A DNA stretch of 20,346 bases from a virus: positions 1-20,346 of the IMG/VR virus record IMGVR_UViG_3300025645_000590. One strand, 5' to 3'. Positions 19,600 to 20,346 of this stretch are shown in pieces; the first letter of the stretch is position 1; every line of letters starts with the position of its first letter. The translations under genes and the position numbers were made by a program. A model generated the notes under the pieces. The model was not told the origin of the DNA and searched no databases. It saw only the letters and a program-made list of their open reading frames with translations.

Positions 19600-19600
19600 G

Positions 19601-19626
19601 CGGACATAAGTTGCTACTTTGTGTCC
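19601..19626 (-). other. Second hairpin directly after the endolysin stop
   Basis: CGGACA and TGTCCG arms pair, with AAGT/ACTT pairing inside, right after the endolysin stop codon and one base before the terminator stem. The tandem hairpins may shield the lysis mRNA's 3' end or act as a regulator site. Confidence 0.6.
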
Positions 19627-19627
19627 G

Positions 19628-20020
19628 TTAGTACGACCAGATAGAAGGGCAGGGGAAGCCGTCCTCTTCCGTGCAGCCGTCTAGGTGGATGAATCTACCT
19701 GATCCTTTCTGCTGTATACCGATTCTCTGTATACCATGCTTCTGGGCCACTCTAATGATTTCTAAGGCGTTTTCTCCGCTGGCTAGTATATCTACCGCCT
19801 TGCCATGCGTATGCGCTCCTTTGACCTCTTTACGGGCCTCTACGGGGTGTTCTGGAGACCTGTAAGCAGAGGAGAGGGCAAAGCTGAAGCCGCACTCTTC
19901 GCGGATAGCGTTAAGGGTCTTTAGGAAGCCAGGGTCAAAGCCTTGATCGCCTGTGTGCCTGCAAGCCAGTTCTTTAGGCTTGAAGTAGTTCTTTTCTTCT
20001 GTCTTAGGTGATTTAGCCAT
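19628..20020 (-). CDS. Endolysin, peptidase M15A family
   Basis: This 130-residue protein is a single-domain D-Ala-D-Ala-type peptidase that cuts peptide crosslinks in peptidoglycan. It has LSSAYRSPEHPVEARKEV near residues 49-66, then the zinc motif GAHTHGKAVDI at 68-78 (His70 and Asp77), and RFIHLDG near 109-115 with His112 as third ligand. The N-terminus, NYFKPKELACRHTGDQGFDP, is the usual M15A start. No signal peptide or membrane segment is seen, so export depends on the holin. AAGGAAAG precedes the ATG, which lies next to the holin stop. Two hairpins follow the gene. Confidence 0.92.
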   Translation of the reverse strand: MAKSPKTEEKNYFKPKELACRHTGDQGFDPGFLKTLNAIREECGFSFALSSAYRSPEHPVEARKEVKGAHTHGKAVDILASGENALEIIRVAQKHGIQRIGIQQKGSGRFIHLDGCTEEDGFPCPSIWSY

Positions 20021-20021
20021 T

Positions 20022-20346
20022 TTACTTTCCTTCTATGTTCTTAGTCTTTTCAAAGCTACGCATTCCACCAAGCCCTAATAGACCACCAAGTATAGGCATA
20101 AGTGTACCACCATCTGCCTGCGGTATCACAACACCGAACCCAGCAGCAATTGGTGAGATTAAGTAGTTGACTGCAAGGGCAAGGACACAAACCCAGCCTG
20201 TTGCTGGTCGCCAAGAACTTTGGAACCAGTTGCCTTTGGCTTCTGCGGTGTTGAGCGCAACCTGTGCCAGTGCAAGTTCCTGTGCATGTTTATCCGAGAG
20301 GGTGCTGATTTCATGCGCAAGCTGGGCCTTTTGATCTTTGTCCTCC
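20022..20346 (-). CDS. Holin of the three-TM, GTA type, N-terminus cut by window edge
   Basis: The 107 visible C-terminal residues begin in a helical, charged, coiled-coil-like stretch (QKAQLAHEISTLSDKHAQEL) running off the right edge. They then show WFQSSWRPATGWVCVLALAV, a first clear hydrophobic segment, and SPIAAGFGVVIP and LMPILGGLLGLGGMRSFEK, further hydrophobic segments typical of the 'holin of 3TMs, for gene-transfer release' family. The W-R-P-x-T-G-W block is its best mark. It would open the inner membrane so the endolysin can reach the cell wall. The start is not in the window. Confidence 0.85.
   Translation of the reverse strand, partial: EDKDQKAQLAHEISTLSDKHAQELALAQVALNTAEAKGNWFQSSWRPATGWVCVLALAVNYLISPIAAGFGVVIPQADGGTLMPILGGLLGLGGMRSFEKTKNIEGK

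Overview
The window is a stretch of a tailed double-stranded DNA phage or prophage genome. The virion genes are siphovirus-like: a long tape measure protein, a tail-tube protein, a lambda G/GT-type frameshifted tail chaperone, a P22/HK97-fold capsid, and a portal, MuF and terminase set. A Gram-negative, probably proteobacterial, host is suggested by the lambda-type NinB and NinG genes, a GTA-type three-TM holin, an M15A endolysin and an SSB-type DEDIPF tail. No integrase, tRNA, CRISPR array or insertion sequence was seen. Every gene I support lies on the minus strand, most genes abut or overlap (ATGA, TAATG and TGATG junctions are common), and transcription runs from the right edge to the left edge.

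Layout in transcription order, right to left. (1) 20346-19575: the end of a lysis cassette, with a 5'-truncated holin and an M15A peptidase endolysin closed by two hairpins, the second a strong terminator. (2) 19553-11531: an early unit. It begins at a good sigma70-like promoter (19525-19553) and runs through a DUF7249-type protein and a recombination cassette (Sak3/DUF1071 annealing protein, a small Cys-rich protein, a YqaJ/lambda-exonuclease-like nuclease and an SSB-like protein). A small HTH protein and several unknown proteins follow, then a replication-like protein, NinB, an HTH-metallophosphoesterase, a zinc-ribbon peptide, a DUF3310 protein, NinG, and several small proteins including two membrane proteins. 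The unit ends in a structured non-coding stretch and a rho-independent terminator (11531-11570). (3) 11400-1: the late unit. It begins in a control region with candidate promoters and contains a ParB-like protein, a Mom-like DNA-modification enzyme, terminase small and large subunits, portal, MuF protein, scaffold, major capsid protein, head-tail connectors, tail terminator, tail tube, chaperone G/GT and tape measure, which is cut by the left edge.

If the genome is circular or circularly permuted, the tail genes leaving the left edge would lead back to the holin and endolysin at the right edge. The two minus-strand terminators would then close one early and one late operon. This is an inference from gene order.

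The most notable points are the ParB-Mom-terminase arrangement, which suggests DNA is hypermodified before packaging; a textbook GGGAAAC -1 frameshift site in the tail chaperone; a terminator-ended, hairpin-rich non-coding segment that could be a small RNA; six very small genes, including a 24-residue basic peptide next to the MuF gene; a lone rho-independent terminator facing the plus strand; and near-identical leaders in front of the capsid and tail-tube genes.
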